Positions 1 to 6,883 of a stretch of DNA of 21,742 nucleotides are shown here, piece after piece; within the stretch, counting starts at the first letter, position 1, and each line of letters starts with the position of its first letter. The position numbers were made by a program, and so were the translations under genes. Source of the DNA: JBGPRB01 sp964422155 (GTDB lineage: Bacteria; Chloroflexota; Dehalococcoidia; Dehalococcoidales; RBG-16-60-22); the NCBI GenBank assembly GCA_964422155.1, contig CAYQZZ010000035.1, positions 1-21,742 on the forward strand, written 5' to 3'. The notes under the pieces were generated by a model. The model was not told the DNA's origin and made no database searches. It saw only the letters and a program-made list of their open reading frames with translations.

Positions 1-411
1 AAGACATCGGCGGAAACCGGCGCTGGCGATGAGGTGATAACATCGGGCAATCCCATTGTCATCATGGACAAAACAGAGACAGGTTCCGGCTTAGAATCTC
101 TGGGAAGCCGTGATCTGGGGCAAACAGAGACAGGTTCCGGGCTTGATATTTCCTCTCTTCTGGCGGCATTTGCAGGATATGAGATTGGCTCAGGCATGGA
201 AGCAGCTCTTAAAATTGCTGCTTTCATCTCAAGCGATGGGGGGGTCGGCTCAGAACTCGGCTGGCTGCTAAAAGAAGCCCTGTCAGGTGACGGAGGCGGT
301 GGTTACGATGCCCTGAAGGCCCTGATAAAGACATCAGGTTCAGGCTCTGACATGAGATTAACCATAAACCAGGGCCAGGTGGCCAGACCCCACAAGGAGG
401 TGAGTTTATGA
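1..411 (+). CDS. Phage structural protein with Gly-rich repeats (5' truncated)
   Basis: The frame is open from the window edge, so the start lies upstream; the GTG at 34 is internal. The visible 136 residues carry at least six or seven copies of a short motif resembling ETGSG-x-E/D (for example AETGAGDE, TETGSGLE, TETGSGLD, EIGSGME, GSGSD), spaced roughly 12 to 25 residues apart. At DNA level two copies share the same stretch, near 73-91 and 121-140. Motifs of this kind occur in phage tail or virion proteins, and the next gene is a phage adaptor, so a virion structural role is inferred. Its stop codon overlaps the next start as ATGA (408-411), which suggests translational coupling. No enzymatic motif is visible and the exact function is unknown. 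Confidence 0.6.
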   Translation, partial: KTSAETGAGDEVITSGNPIVIMDKTETGSGLESLGSRDLGQTETGSGLDISSLLAAFAGYEIGSGMEAALKIAAFISSDGGVGSELGWLLKEALSGDGGGGYDALKALIKTSGSGSDMRLTINQGQVARPHKEVSL

Positions 412-1040
412 ATTTAACTGAGATGATATCCCTGGTCAGGAGTGACCTGCACGACGAAGACGGCAGCAACTACCGCTGGTCGGACGCCGAGCTTACCAGG
501 CACATCAACCGGGCGGTGGCGGAGCTTTCCGAGAGCCTGCCCCTGCCGGCAAAAGCTACCCTGCCCACATCTGCCGGTTCGAGAGAGCTCGATATCTCGG
601 GCCTTTCTGACCGGATGATGGTGGCCGCCGTGGAGTATCCGGTAGGGGCTACCCTGCCCGATTATCAGCAGTTTTCCATCTGGGGCGACATGCTGACTAT
701 CATGAGCGGCAGCCAGCCCGATGGCTCCAACTGTTATATTTATTACGGCGCCCGGCATATCCTGGATGACGAAGGTTCGACAATCCCTGTCAAGTACGAA
801 GATTTGGTCGCTAGCGGAGCCTGCGGTTATGCCGCTATCGAGTGGGCAGCCTATGCCATCAACCGGGTCAACGTGGGGGGTACGGTAACGCCCAGGGAGT
901 TCCTCGACTGGGGAAACCAGAGACTCAAGGACTTCCGGCAGGAGTTGAGGCGGCTGGGGAGGCGGAATCGTGTGAGGATAAGCGCTCTTTACAGTCTCTA
1001 TAATCCAGCAGCCTCCACGTCAATTGACTACGGCCCTTAA
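408..1040 (+). CDS. Phage adaptor / head-tail connector-like protein
   Basis: A 210-residue protein whose N-terminal third (MNLTEMISLVRSDLHDED, then RWSDAELTRHINRAVAELS) is typical of phage adaptor proteins that sit between the portal ring and the tail. These are helical proteins that bind DNA-packaged heads. The central part (VEYPVGATLPDYQQFSIWGD, later YEDLVASGACGYAAIEWA) also matches the family as I know it. The ATG at 408 overlaps the upstream stop as ATGA and is preceded by a strong ribosome site AAGGAGG at 394-400, which fixes the start. It is followed after 24 bp by a large tail-type gene, as expected in a late operon. The family assignment comes from recognition of sequence character, not from a search. 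Confidence 0.72.
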   Translation: MNLTEMISLVRSDLHDEDGSNYRWSDAELTRHINRAVAELSESLPLPAKATLPTSAGSRELDISGLSDRMMVAAVEYPVGATLPDYQQFSIWGDMLTIMSGSQPDGSNCYIYYGARHILDDEGSTIPVKYEDLVASGACGYAAIEWAAYAINRVNVGGTVTPREFLDWGNQRLKDFRQELRRLGRRNRVRISALYSLYNPAASTSIDYGP

Positions 1041-1064
1041 TTCACCGCGACACGGAGTGAAAAG

Positions 1065-3068
1065 ATGCGAACACTGACGTCAACATTACTGGCTGCCCAG
1101 AAACAGGAAGCTTCGATTCCCTATGTTAAGATTGAAGCCGTAAGCAAGATTACCGGCGTGGTCAGATACGATTGGTCCAGGCTGTATGATGGCTCGGAGG
1201 ATGACTACTTTCATGCCCTGACCATGCCCGGCGACGGCTCTCTTATCAGAGCTAGGGTAACACTGCCTGCCGATTCCAGGAAGCTCTACCGCCAGCGGGT
1301 GGCTAATCCGGGCCCGGGGAGCGACTACAGCCAGTGGACCTATACCAGCCAGTATAACGCCGTGGTGGCGGCGGCGGCTTCCCTGGGGGCCGAAGTCTCG
1401 ATATTCTGGATAAACTCCAGCCGGGAAATCAGGCGCATAAAGAGCACGGATTACGGTGTGAACTGGGGCAGTCCGGAGCTTATCGACTATTCACCGACAA
1501 CCGCTATTTATGGCCTGGCCGCTACTTATAAGCCCGGCGGCGACCTGGCAATCTTTTTCGCTGACCAGTCGACCCTGTATGTCAAGAAGAATATCAGCGG
1601 GCAGTGGCAGACGAAATCGGCCTGGGACAAGACGACCGGTAATCTATCGGGTATCGCCGGCGCCTATGATGGCGACTGGTACCTGCTGGTCACCGGCAGG
1701 GATACGGCGGGCAACTTCAAGTTGTGGAGCCTGGTCTGTGGGGACGGCGGGGATGTCGCCATCGGCAGCTGGTCAGTCCTGAAAGAGCTGACCTCGGCCC
1801 CTTCGGGCGGCGATTTTGAGTATAAACAGCCGTTCCTCGATAAGACAGACGTTTACCGCTGTTTCTTTATCGAGAAGTTTATCGGCGCCGAGGCTTACAG
1901 CCGTCCTTTCCGGTCTCATGTTATTCCCGGTACGCATTTTGTCGATGGTCTCTGGCGGGAGCCGGTGCCGTTCAATCTATCTTCAGAGTATGGTCTGGCC
2001 ATGGCTCACTACGGAGATTACGGCTGGCTTGCCAGTCCTGATAGCGTCTGGAGAGCTTCGCTGACCGCCCAGAGTCTTAATTTGACGGCGGACGTAATCA
2101 ATGTAAGGCAGGAACTGGGTAAGACTGCGGGCGGTTTAACCGTGGAGTTGAGGAATGATGACGGGAGGTATGCGTCTCCCGGGCAGGGTAGCCTGGTGGC
2201 CCTGGACATCGGTTGCCAGCTGGAATTCAGTACCGGCTTTATAACCACCGCCGGCAGCGAGTACAGTACCGGACCGAGCTTTTACCTCGAATCCCTGGAG
2301 CACACCAGCGCCGGCGGCAGGGCCAGCCTGGTTCTTCACGTCAGGGACGGCTGGGGGGCGCTGGGTGACTGGAAGGCCAGGCACCAGTTCCGCTGGAACA
2401 AGACCTCTGATGACATGTGCGTTAAGGATATTATCGCCGTTATTCTGGCCAGGACGGGTCTGAAGCTGGAGATAAAATCACAATCATCGACGATAACCGG
2501 GTTTTACCCGGATTTCACGGTAAATCCGGATGATAACGGCAGGGCGGTGATACTGAAGCTGCTGTCTTTCGTTCCCGATGTATTATTTATCGAAGGTAAT
2601 AAGGCTTATATCGTCAACCCGCTGTCTTCCGATGACTCAGAATACAGTTATGGCGTCGAGCACCAGATTAAAGAGGGCAGGTACGGGCGGGGTGCCCTGG
2701 GAACCAACAGGGTACAGGTCGAGGGGTTCGATACCGGCACCAGCCATTTAATACTGGTGAATAGCTTTGCCTGGAGTGAGATAGACCGACTTTACGACCG
2801 GCTGTACCAGATTGAGGATAGGAATTTAAATAGCGTAGACGAGGCCCAGCAGCGCGGGCAGGCTCATTTAAGGCAGATGGAGATAGAAGCGGCCGGGGGT
2901 ATGATTATAGTTCCGGTGAACTGCGGGCAGCAGCTATATGACGTCATCGATGTGACCGATGCGCGGGCCGGACTTGATGCGATAAAGAAAAGAGTTCTGG
3001 GGCTGGTCCTGGTTTATAATCCTCAGCGCGGCGAATACTTCCAGCGTTTAGAGCTGGGAGGGGTATAG
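1065..3068 (+). CDS. Phage tail / baseplate-like protein with Asp-box
   Basis: A 667-residue protein, the largest in the late block. The N-terminal ~60 residues resemble the start of phage tail proteins that handle a local coordinate or surface domain. Residues about 90-330 look like beta-propeller sequence and contain a clean Asp-box at residues 127-134 (STDYGVNW, pattern S-x-D-x-G-x-x-W), the signature of sialidase/BNR-type propellers. Residues about 340-667 (VRQELGKTAGGLTVELRNDD, DGWGALGDW, later IEAAGGMIIVPVNCGQQLYD) resemble the hub or late-control-type half of baseplate proteins. It is thus probably a tail-tip protein combining a structural base with a surface-recognition propeller. The ATG follows GGAGTG at a suitable distance. 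Phage tail identity is well supported by context; the domain roles are inference. Confidence 0.65.
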   Translation: MRTLTSTLLAAQKQEASIPYVKIEAVSKITGVVRYDWSRLYDGSEDDYFHALTMPGDGSLIRARVTLPADSRKLYRQRVANPGPGSDYSQWTYTSQYNAVVAAAASLGAEVSIFWINSSREIRRIKSTDYGVNWGSPELIDYSPTTAIYGLAATYKPGGDLAIFFADQSTLYVKKNISGQWQTKSAWDKTTGNLSGIAGAYDGDWYLLVTGRDTAGNFKLWSLVCGDGGDVAIGSWSVLKELTSAPSGGDFEYKQPFLDKTDVYRCFFIEKFIGAEAYSRPFRSHVIPGTHFVDGLWREPVPFNLSSEYGLAMAHYGDYGWLASPDSVWRASLTAQSLNLTADVINVRQELGKTAGGLTVELRNDDGRYASPGQGSLVALDIGCQLEFSTGFITTAGSEYSTGPSFYLESLEHTSAGGRASLVLHVRDGWGALGDWKARHQFRWNKTSDDMCVKDIIAVILARTGLKLEIKSQSSTITGFYPDFTVNPDDNGRAVILKLLSFVPDVLFIEGNKAYIVNPLSSDDSEYSYGVEHQIKEGRYGRGALGTNRVQVEGFDTGTSHLILVNSFAWSEIDRLYDRLYQIEDRNLNSVDEAQQRGQAHLRQMEIEAAGGMIIVPVNCGQQLYDVIDVTDARAGLDAIKKRVLGLVLVYNPQRGEYFQRLELGGV

Positions 3069-3093
3069 GTATTGTCTGAAGGGGGCACGGGAA

Positions 3094-3306
3094 ATGAGGT
3101 TGAAGAAAGCGGAGCTAAGGAGTTTTAATTCCGGCAACTACACGGCTACTGTGCGACTGGCCAGCAGCTATAAGGTCTACCTGGAAGATGTGGCTGTAGC
3201 CAGGAATCTGCCGTCGGCGGAAATGATTACAGGGCGGAAGGTTGCCGTGATATTTTTTGATGAGAATAGCCCCAAGGAAGCGGTGGTGGTGGCAGTCTAT
3301 ATTTAA
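3094..3306 (+). CDS. Small phage-block protein of unknown function
   Basis: A 70-residue beta-rich protein (RLKKAELRSFNSGNYTATVR, then YKVYLEDVAVARNLPS and GRKVAVIFFDENSPKEAVVV), 25 bp after the tail gene and on the same strand. The pattern resembles a small OB-like or barrel domain, as in small tail-associated proteins that follow the hub gene, but no family can be named. It ends at TAA 3304-3306, twenty bases before the assembly gap. Codon use matches the neighbouring phage genes, which supports it being real. No signal peptide or membrane segment is present. Confidence 0.55.
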   Translation: MRLKKAELRSFNSGNYTATVRLASSYKVYLEDVAVARNLPSAEMITGRKVAVIFFDENSPKEAVVVAVYI

Positions 3307-3481
3307 GACGGGGATGCTCTCTACCGNNNNNNNNNNNNNNNNNNNNNNNNNNNNNNNNNNNNNNNNNNNNNNNNNNNNNNNNNNNNNNNNNNNNNNNNNN
3401 NNNNNNNNNNNNNNNNNNNNNNNNNNCCAAGGAAGCGGTGGTGGTGGCAGTCTATATTTAAGACGGGGATGCTCTCTACCG
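3272..3481. repeat. Identical 55-bp sequence on both sides of the gap
   Basis: Bases 3272-3326 (from CCAAGGAAGC to CTCTCTACCG) recur without change at 3427-3481 on the far side of the 100 Ns. An exact duplication ending at a gap is the footprint of two contigs overlapping by one assembly k-mer (k = 55 would fit) and then scaffolded with a default-size gap. Collapsing one copy would probably give the true continuous sequence. A genuine tandem duplication is possible but less likely. Confidence 0.85.
3327..3426. other. Assembly gap (100 N)
   Basis: Exactly one hundred undetermined bases, the conventional filler for a gap of unknown size. The gap lies just past the last phage gene and before the convergent signal peptidase gene. 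Reading frames that pass through it are not meaningful. Confidence 0.99.
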
Positions 3482-3486
3482 CAGAG

Positions 3487-4764
3487 TTACCACCGTGCCA
3501 GCGGATGTCGCTGGCGGGTGCAACCCGGTGGATGTGATTTACCGGTGGTCCGGCGGGACGCTAGCTCTTCTGCCTTATCCGATTTTCCATTACCAGTGAT
3601 TGATTTTCTGGCGTGGATTACCAGTTTTTCAGCTACGGGTAACAGTTTTTCTACTTTAGGCGCTGGCTTTTCCGGCGCCGGTCTGTGTAAAGCCCGGTGG
3701 GATGGGAGTATCTTAACCCAGGAAGGTTTTTCGACCTGAGCCAATGGTTTTTCTACTTTTAGCGCCGGTTTTTCCGGTGCCGGTCCATATAAAGCCCGGT
3801 GGGATGGGAGTATCTTAACCCAGGAAGGTTTTTCGACCTGAGCCAATGATTTTTCCATCTTGGGCGCTGGCTTTTCCGGTACCGGTCTGTGTAAAGCCCG
3901 GTAGAACGGGGGTATCTTTACCTCGGCCGGTTTTTCGGCTAGAGGTGCCGGTTTTTCCGAAGCCGGCGGGGTTTCTCTTATCAAAGTTATTGTTTCCTGC
4001 TTCTGGCCTGCCCCAGCCATGTTTTCCATGAGAGCCGCCAGGACGCGGTTTTGGTCGGCGGCGCCTCTCTTCAACTCATGAGAGGCCTCGGCGAGACTCT
4101 GGACGGCGCTGGTATGGCTGGCCAGGTGCTGGGCATATTCCGAAATGGAGGCAGCGAACTTGCCCAAGGCCTGTTCCGTGGAGTCCATTTTCTTTTCCGT
4201 GGATTCTATTTTACGTGTCAGCACCCGGTTGGTACGTTTTTCTTCGTTAATGACCGGAGAAAATATCCCCCGGTGTACCCGGTTACTGCCCCGGCCTATT
4301 TCCCCGCCATAGAGGAAGATAGTCAGCAGGACCAGGGCGATAATGACGAATATCAGACCCTGCCTGCTCTGGAAGAACAGCAGCGGAAGCCCAAGATAAG
4401 GTATCTGGTTGCCGACAGTGCCACGGATGTCCATCGGCCTGATGGTAAACGGTTCCTCGCCGGTATTATCACCCTGGGTGCGGAAGCCCAACGAAGGTGT
4501 GGTACTAATCTTTATCACCCTGTGGGCAACCACCGGCGGATAATTGTAGTAGTCGCGAACCATCGGGGGGACATTATAGACGATGATATCGCCTACCTTG
4601 ATATCGTCGGGGTTCATGGGTTTTATCATAAGCAGGCCGCCGGAATGCAGCGTGGGTTCCATACTGGAGCCGAATATGGGAATGAAAGGCATCGTCCCTC
4701 TTACCGTGAGGAATCCCACGATGCAGGCTATAGTAACGAATACAAGTCCGATGGCGCGTTTCAT
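3487..4764 (-). CDS. Signal peptidase I, SipW/ER type, with long repetitive tail
   Basis: A 425-residue membrane protease that would cut signal peptides on the outer face of the cytoplasmic membrane. Residues 5-22 form the first membrane helix. GSSMEPTL carries the catalytic serine (Ser34), VVAHRV the general base His81, and QGDNTGEEP the conserved Asp99 loop. A Ser-His pair, not Ser-Lys, marks the archaeal/ER/SipW branch. A second helix spans about 134-152. From ~155 on comes a cytosol- or surface-facing tail: first a coiled-coil-like section (about 180-250), then a Pro/Glu/Lys region made of ~34-residue repeats. Start: ATG with AGAGG overlapping the upstream stop, 9 bp apart, so co-translated with the TasA-like gene. 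The last ~24 residues look like an alien frame near the phage junction. SipW-type peptidases are typically encoded beside their substrates, as here. Confidence 0.85.
   Translation of the reverse strand: MKRAIGLVFVTIACIVGFLTVRGTMPFIPIFGSSMEPTLHSGGLLMIKPMNPDDIKVGDIIVYNVPPMVRDYYNYPPVVAHRVIKISTTPSLGFRTQGDNTGEEPFTIRPMDIRGTVGNQIPYLGLPLLFFQSRQGLIFVIIALVLLTIFLYGGEIGRGSNRVHRGIFSPVINEEKRTNRVLTRKIESTEKKMDSTEQALGKFAASISEYAQHLASHTSAVQSLAEASHELKRGAADQNRVLAALMENMAGAGQKQETITLIRETPPASEKPAPLAEKPAEVKIPPFYRALHRPVPEKPAPKMEKSLAQVEKPSWVKILPSHRALYGPAPEKPALKVEKPLAQVEKPSWVKILPSHRALHRPAPEKPAPKVEKLLPVAEKLVIHARKSITGNGKSDKAEELASRRTTGKSHPPGCTRQRHPLARW
3613..3955 (-). repeat. 102-bp tandem repeat in the signal peptidase tail
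   Basis: Units begin at 3678, 3780 and 3882, exactly 102 bp apart, and encode a 34-residue period (such as PSHRALYGPAPEKPALKVEK followed by PLAQVEKPSWVKIL). The first two units are nearly identical over ~60 bp. The 3882 unit and a partial one before 3678 are degenerate. The in-frame period keeps the tail open and points to recent copy-number change. Confidence 0.85.
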
Positions 4765-4773
4765 GGGCTTATC

Positions 4774-5826
4774 TTACCTCTGAGTAACCTCACAGTATAG
4801 TTCAGGAACTATGCTCCAGCCCTGCCCCCAATCGGTGGTATCACTTGATACCAGGCGATAGGCGCCGCCCAATACTTCCACGGTGTACCGTTCGGCGGAG
4901 CTGCCTTCAATGTTAAAAGTTACTACCCCGGTATCAAGACTTAAAATCTGATAGTCGGGTGTTTTTCCTGCCTCAAGCGAGTGGGACATATAGAGCTCCA
5001 TGTTGAGGTACTTATACGCCTTGATCAGGTTAGCGGTATTGGTTAGGTATATCTTCACCTGGAGGTCGCCGACATAGTCGGGGTGGGGGGTGGCATCGAA
5101 AAGGGCGCCGGGGGGAATCTCGCTTTCAATTATCTTTTTCTCGTAATTGACAGCGACATATACTTGGGTAGCTACGGTTCTTGCCCCTTTCAGGCTGATG
5201 CCCGCTTGAAGACAGTCCACATCTTCCCAGGTCCATGGTTTAAAGGTGGCGGGGTTCCTCCTCCACTGATAAGATTGAGTAACGTAGCCGCTATCCTCCT
5301 GGCTCTCCACTTTCCCCTCGAAGACAGAACCGTGGGTTTTGATTGCAGCCATGGCATAGCCTTTATGGTTAAAAAAACCATCGGTGTTACTGGCGAAGCG
5401 GAAATAAACGGTGAGGTTCTTTATATCTTTCTCGGTGCCTTCTTCAATGGGGGTGTGGACGATAAGGTTATACAGGTCTCTTTGCCAGCCGCCAGGACCA
5501 TCGGTAGATACAAAGGTTTCACCGTCATCTGCAGGACGTTCGTCCATTTTATCCCAGTGTTCACCCGATGCAGGGTACTGAGCGGACAATTCGGTATCAT
5601 CACCGGGAGCGTTGGGTACGAGAATTTCGGAATCAAACTCGCCCTCGGGGAGGATTCTTTGCCAGTCAGGTTGATTGGCTGATGGCTTGTAGGTTGTCCA
5701 GCCGTCATCGGCAATGGTAGCACTCAATGTTGTCGCCGCGTTATTGGTATAGGTGTAAGCAAAAGTGCCGGTGGTCAACACCAGGGCGAGTATTAATATT
5801 CCGATAAAGACTAACTTTTTTTTCAT
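4774..5826 (-). CDS. TasA/camelysin-like exported surface protein
   Basis: A secreted protein of ~350 residues. The N-terminus MKKKLVFIGILILALVLTTG, then TFAYTYTNNAATTLSATIA, is the SipW-type signal pattern (Lys-rich start, hydrophobic core, G-T-x-A-Y, then a polar N/T-rich segment) known from TasA, CalY and camelysin. The mature part is rich in Asp, Thr and Tyr. The C-terminal ~110 residues (YVGDLQVKIYL to PELYCEVTQR) are homologous to the end of the protein encoded just upstream. I chose the ATG at 5826 over the in-frame TTG at 5853 because the hydrophobic signal begins right there. It lies directly before the signal peptidase gene, so it is the likely substrate. Fibre or coat formation is inferred from the family; camelysin-type protease activity cannot be judged from the sequence. 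Confidence 0.75.
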   Translation of the reverse strand: MKKKLVFIGILILALVLTTGTFAYTYTNNAATTLSATIADDGWTTYKPSANQPDWQRILPEGEFDSEILVPNAPGDDTELSAQYPASGEHWDKMDERPADDGETFVSTDGPGGWQRDLYNLIVHTPIEEGTEKDIKNLTVYFRFASNTDGFFNHKGYAMAAIKTHGSVFEGKVESQEDSGYVTQSYQWRRNPATFKPWTWEDVDCLQAGISLKGARTVATQVYVAVNYEKKIIESEIPPGALFDATPHPDYVGDLQVKIYLTNTANLIKAYKYLNMELYMSHSLEAGKTPDYQILSLDTGVVTFNIEGSSAERYTVEVLGGAYRLVSSDTTDWGQGWSIVPELYCEVTQR

Positions 5827-5878
5827 TTTTTTATATTCTTCAGCGCTTATCAAGTAATGGGATGGAGTCTTTTAAGGC

Positions 5879-5918
5879 CGGTAGGGTAGAGGAGTGTGAG
5901 TGTCAGTCTACCCTACCG
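5879..5918. promoter_or_regulatory. Perfect 12-bp hairpin between two surface-protein genes
   Basis: CGGTAGGGTAGA at 5879-5890 is the exact reverse complement of TCTACCCTACCG at 5907-5918, with a 16-base loop. It lies in the 116-bp space between the ubiquitin-like fusion gene and the downstream TasA-like gene. There is no good U-run on the minus-strand transcript, so it is more likely an RNA stability or partial-termination element setting the ratio of the two proteins than a full terminator. Confidence 0.6.
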
Positions 5919-5942
5919 TGTTATATTTAAGCTACCAAGTTT

Positions 5943-6719
5943 TTACCTCTGGGCGACTTCGCAGAAGAGCTCCGGAGAGCCGGTACCCTGCCAGGCTCCA
6001 GGCCAGACATGGGTGATAAAGAAACCTCTCTTGACCCTTACGGTACTCATACCAGCCGTGCCGCCGGGGTACATGCTGGCGGAGCCGTTGTCCAGCGTGA
6101 GCATGACCCAGTCAGTACTCACGTCTGCTATACTGTCTTCATTAATGTCTAGGATGCTGCCGTCCGCGGCATTCATGGTGAGTTGCAGCGAAAGCGCACG
6201 ATAGCGCTTGACCAGCGCGTCGGCATTACCGAGTGAGACGGTAACTACCAGGTCGCCGGTGTAACCGGAGGTGGCGGTGTCAATAGTGAATATCGGTGTA
6301 CCGCCGCTGGCGGCAGTGATAGCGCCCTTGTAGAAGCCCCAGCCGGACCAGCTAAGCGAGCTGACGCCGCTGACATTAACGCTAACATCGGCAAAGTTCG
6401 ACTCGGCGATGTTGCCGGTTAACGTTGTGCTGGCGTTGATGAAACCGAAAGCGAATACGCCGCCGGTAGCAGCCAGCGCCAGGAGCAGAGCGCCGATCAG
6501 GTAAGCTCCCTTGCCTCTGGAAACGGCGAAGGTCAGCTTATCATCGTCATTAAGCACGGTATCAGGTTCAGCGTTCGCCTTGACTCTGGAGCCGTTCAGC
6601 TTTGCCTGGGCTTTATCCGGGATGCCAAACTCAGCTTTGAACTGCTCACGAGCCTCGCGAACTGTCTGCCCGGCTAGGTTAGTTATTTCGAACTGGTCAT
6701 CATATTTTATTTCAACCAT
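5943..6719 (-). CDS. Ubiquitin-like domain - TM - TasA-like fusion protein
   Basis: A 258-residue protein in three parts. Residues 1-67 (MVEIKYDDQFEITNLAGQTV, REAREQFKAEFGIPDKA, LNGSRV, VLNDDDKLTFAV) have the strand-strand-helix-strand order and the T-V-x-E-x-R helix start plus N-G turn of bacterial ubiquitin-like beta-grasp domains. Residues ~72-92 are one hydrophobic segment ending in a SipW-type signal region (FAFGFINASTTLTGNIAES) that aligns with FAYTYTNNAATTLSATIADD of the neighbour. The remaining ~160 residues are a TasA/camelysin-like domain with the same ending (PELFCEVAQR). The ATG has AAGGGA 6 bases upstream. It leads the operon with the second TasA-like gene and the peptidase. The fold call on the first part is by pattern and should be treated as moderate; the paralogy of the C-terminal half is directly visible. 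Confidence 0.7.
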   Translation of the reverse strand: MVEIKYDDQFEITNLAGQTVREAREQFKAEFGIPDKAQAKLNGSRVKANAEPDTVLNDDDKLTFAVSRGKGAYLIGALLLALAATGGVFAFGFINASTTLTGNIAESNFADVSVNVSGVSSLSWSGWGFYKGAITAASGGTPIFTIDTATSGYTGDLVVTVSLGNADALVKRYRALSLQLTMNAADGSILDINEDSIADVSTDWVMLTLDNGSASMYPGGTAGMSTVRVKRGFFITHVWPGAWQGTGSPELFCEVAQR

Positions 6720-6883
6720 ATTATTCCCTTTTCTTCCTCAGTCTAGTTATTTTTAGTCGGATTGTTTATACAACCTTTTAAGTGTGCGGTCCTCCTGCCT
6801 GCCCGGTCAGCCCGGAGTACCGACCAACCCGTCTATTCTTCATTTACATACCTGACCCACGTTCATACATAATTGCTTCAATA

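Noticed and set aside
3257..3739. Plus-strand frame running through the N gap
   Set aside because: The frame exists only because undetermined bases contain no stop; the part after the gap is antisense to the repeat-rich peptidase tail.
3613..3955. Evenly spaced repeats considered as a CRISPR array
   Set aside because: Units are contiguous 102-bp in-frame coding repeats without unique spacers.
4051..4800. 249-codon plus-strand open frame opposite the signal peptidase
   Set aside because: The minus-strand frame holds the catalytic Ser, His and Asp motifs; the opposite frame has no recognisable domain and is a codon-bias shadow.
5083..5682. 199-codon plus-strand frame opposite the TasA-like gene
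   Set aside because: The minus-strand protein has a signal region and a paralogue in the window; the plus-strand frame has no family character.
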